Assembly: GCA_020343555.1 (NCBI GenBank)
Contig: CP070800.1
Coordinates: 2,116,048-2,130,328, forward strand
DNA: 14,281 bases
DNA from: Dehalococcoidales bacterium
Lineage (GTDB): Bacteria; Chloroflexota; Dehalococcoidia; Dehalococcoidales; UBA2162
Direction of reading: 5' to 3'
The translations under genes were made by a program, and so were the position numbers. This document shows positions 13,200 through 14,281 of this stretch, one piece after another (within the stretch, counting starts at the first letter, position 1; each line of letters starts with the position of its first letter). The notes beneath the pieces are model-generated. The model saw nothing but the letters and a program-made list of their open reading frames with translations, ran no database searches and had not been told where the DNA came from.

Positions 13200-14281
13200 T
13201 CATATTTTCGTTGTTTTGTGACGCAGTAACAAACTGGTGGCGAATATAGCCAGACATCCAGCCGCAACTCCCATCCAGAAAGCAGTAGTGTAACTGTTTG
13301 TAGCATCGAAAATATATCCAGCTACCGGTGTGCCGATCATGCCACCAGCCGTACCAAAAAGGAGGAAAGTGCCAATATAAAATCCGAAATTGTTTACTCC
13401 CAGGATCTCAACTCCGGTTAGTGTTTGCAATAGACCGGCACCCTGACGAGCAAATCCGAATACAAAAGCGAAAACATAAAACACTGGCGCTGTCCGCGCA
13501 AATATGAGAATTAGCAGCGATAAGGTAAGAAGCGAAAAATCGATGACCTGTAATTTTGCCGGTCTCACTTTGTCAGCAAGAGGACCTATTACAATAGTTG
13601 CCAGTATTCCTATTGCCGAACTGAAGGAAAGAATTCCCGCAGCTACTATAGACTCCAGTCCGACATCAATTCCGTATGGTGTGAGGTGGACTATTATCAT
13701 CTGGGTGCTGAAACCGAAGCAAAATTGCGTACACGCAAACGGCCAGAACCATTTATTAAGGATTACATCCCTCTTGATAGAAAATCCGTCTGAACCTGAT
13801 TCCTCATGTTGATCGTTCGTCTTAGAAATCGATCCTACAGATTGTTCAACTTCTTCAGGTGGGCGTTTTACAAATTGAGCAAGAGGTACGGTGATAGCTA
13901 GTGGCAAAATTCCAACGATAATAAAGGCATGCTGCAATCCAGAACCCGATATAAGACTCTCAATTAGTAACGGGCCTACCACTCCTCCAAGGCTGAAACC
14001 GGCTGCCGGAATAGCCATTGCTATTCCCCTTCTTTTTGAAAACCACCTGGGGATCGTTGCGTTTATCGGAATAACCGAACAGGATATGGTAATACCAATC
14101 GGTAAACCAAAAGTAAGATAGAGCTGCCATAATTCAGTGACCATTGATGTCAGGATAAATCCCGTCCCGAGAGAGATACCAGCAATGGTCATCAATATGC
14201 GTGGACTGACGCGGTTACTCAGTCTCCCGGTAACAACAGACAATACACCACCAATGAGGACTGCTATAGAGAACACACTGG
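13200..14281 (-). CDS. Major facilitator superfamily transporter, partial (N-terminus beyond right edge)
   Basis: The frame is open to the right edge. A GTG at 14276 exists but is probably internal, because the visible protein begins in what should be the second membrane helix. Directly after it comes GRLSNRVSPRIL, the MFS loop 2-3 motif. About 11 helices can be counted, with a long hydrophilic central loop (about 137-172, rich in Glu, Ser and Lys) between the two halves. PRWFSKRRGIAMAIPAAG (77-94) is typical of the monocarboxylate / oxalate-formate antiporter-like branch, so a small organic anion is a reasonable guess. This is family inference only. It probably forms an operon with folE, although the two functions have no obvious link. 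Confidence 0.9.
   Translation of the reverse strand, partial: SVFSIAVLIGGVLSVVTGRLSNRVSPRILMTIAGISLGTGFILTSMVTELWQLYLTFGLPIGITISCSVIPINATIPRWFSKRRGIAMAIPAAGFSLGGVVGPLLIESLISGSGLQHAFIIVGILPLAITVPLAQFVKRPPEEVEQSVGSISKTNDQHEESGSDGFSIKRDVILNKWFWPFACTQFCFGFSTQMIIVHLTPYGIDVGLESIVAAGILSFSSAIGILATIVIGPLADKVRPAKLQVIDFSLLTLSLLILIFARTAPVFYVFAFVFGFARQGAGLLQTLTGVEILGVNNFGFYIGTFLLFGTAGGMIGTPVAGYIFDATNSYTTAFWMGVAAGCLAIFATSLLLRHKTTKI

Noticed and set aside
1..14281. tRNA, rRNA, CRISPR array, insertion sequence, prophage or toxin-antitoxin genes
   Set aside because: No tandem repeats, terminal inverted repeats, transposase, phage or RNA-gene patterns were seen on either strand. All long stretches are explained by the listed genes.

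Overview
The window looks like a compact bacterial chromosome segment with a consensus housekeeping-sigma promoter style (several TTGAC(A)/TATAAT-like pairs), strong Shine-Dalgarno sites and frequent GTG and TTG starts. Base composition is moderate, roughly mid-40s % GC by eye. The gene mix (a PyrR-controlled pyrimidine operon, fatty-acid-type crotonase and short-chain dehydrogenases, two desulforedoxin-like proteins, MFS and ABC-2 transporters) fits an anaerobic or low-oxygen heterotroph. Subsurface Chloroflexota (Dehalococcoidia-like) is my best guess, but it is an inference from gene content and not proven by any marker gene here.

Left part (1-3731): a large membrane-anchored protein gene runs leftward off the edge on the minus strand. 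It has no recognised family. Divergent from it is a rightward cluster of rhomboid protease, PHP-domain phosphoesterase and a crotonase-fold protein that lacks both standard hydratase glutamates. A perfect 12-bp bidirectional terminator closes the cluster.

Middle (3732-5630): two divergent short-chain dehydrogenase/reductase genes share an intergenic region. It holds two back-to-back promoters of matching design and a palindrome midway between their -35 boxes.

Pyrimidine region (5648-9908): a strong extended -10 promoter, a full PyrR attenuator (PyrR-binding loop, antiterminator, terminator), then pyrR, pyrB, pyrC and pyrK, linked by 1-nt overlaps or short gaps. The terminator's 3' arm contains the pyrR Shine-Dalgarno, and its T-run ends at the pyrR ATG, so one hairpin may control transcription and translation together. 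PyrB is fused to a PyrI-type zinc domain and then to a tail resembling a cysteine-depleted Ada-type zinc module. pyrD, the normal partner of pyrK, is not next to it.

Right part (9905-14281): an ABC-2 ATPase/permease pair with its own likely promoter, followed by a YjbQ-family gene. Then comes a perfect-consensus promoter with a leader hairpin driving two tiny (39 and 47 aa) desulforedoxin-like genes, and a strong terminator. On the minus strand, an MFS transporter (cut by the right edge) is followed by folE (GTP cyclohydrolase I). I saw no tRNA, rRNA, CRISPR array, insertion sequence or prophage gene. No gene-free stretch exceeds about 225 bases.
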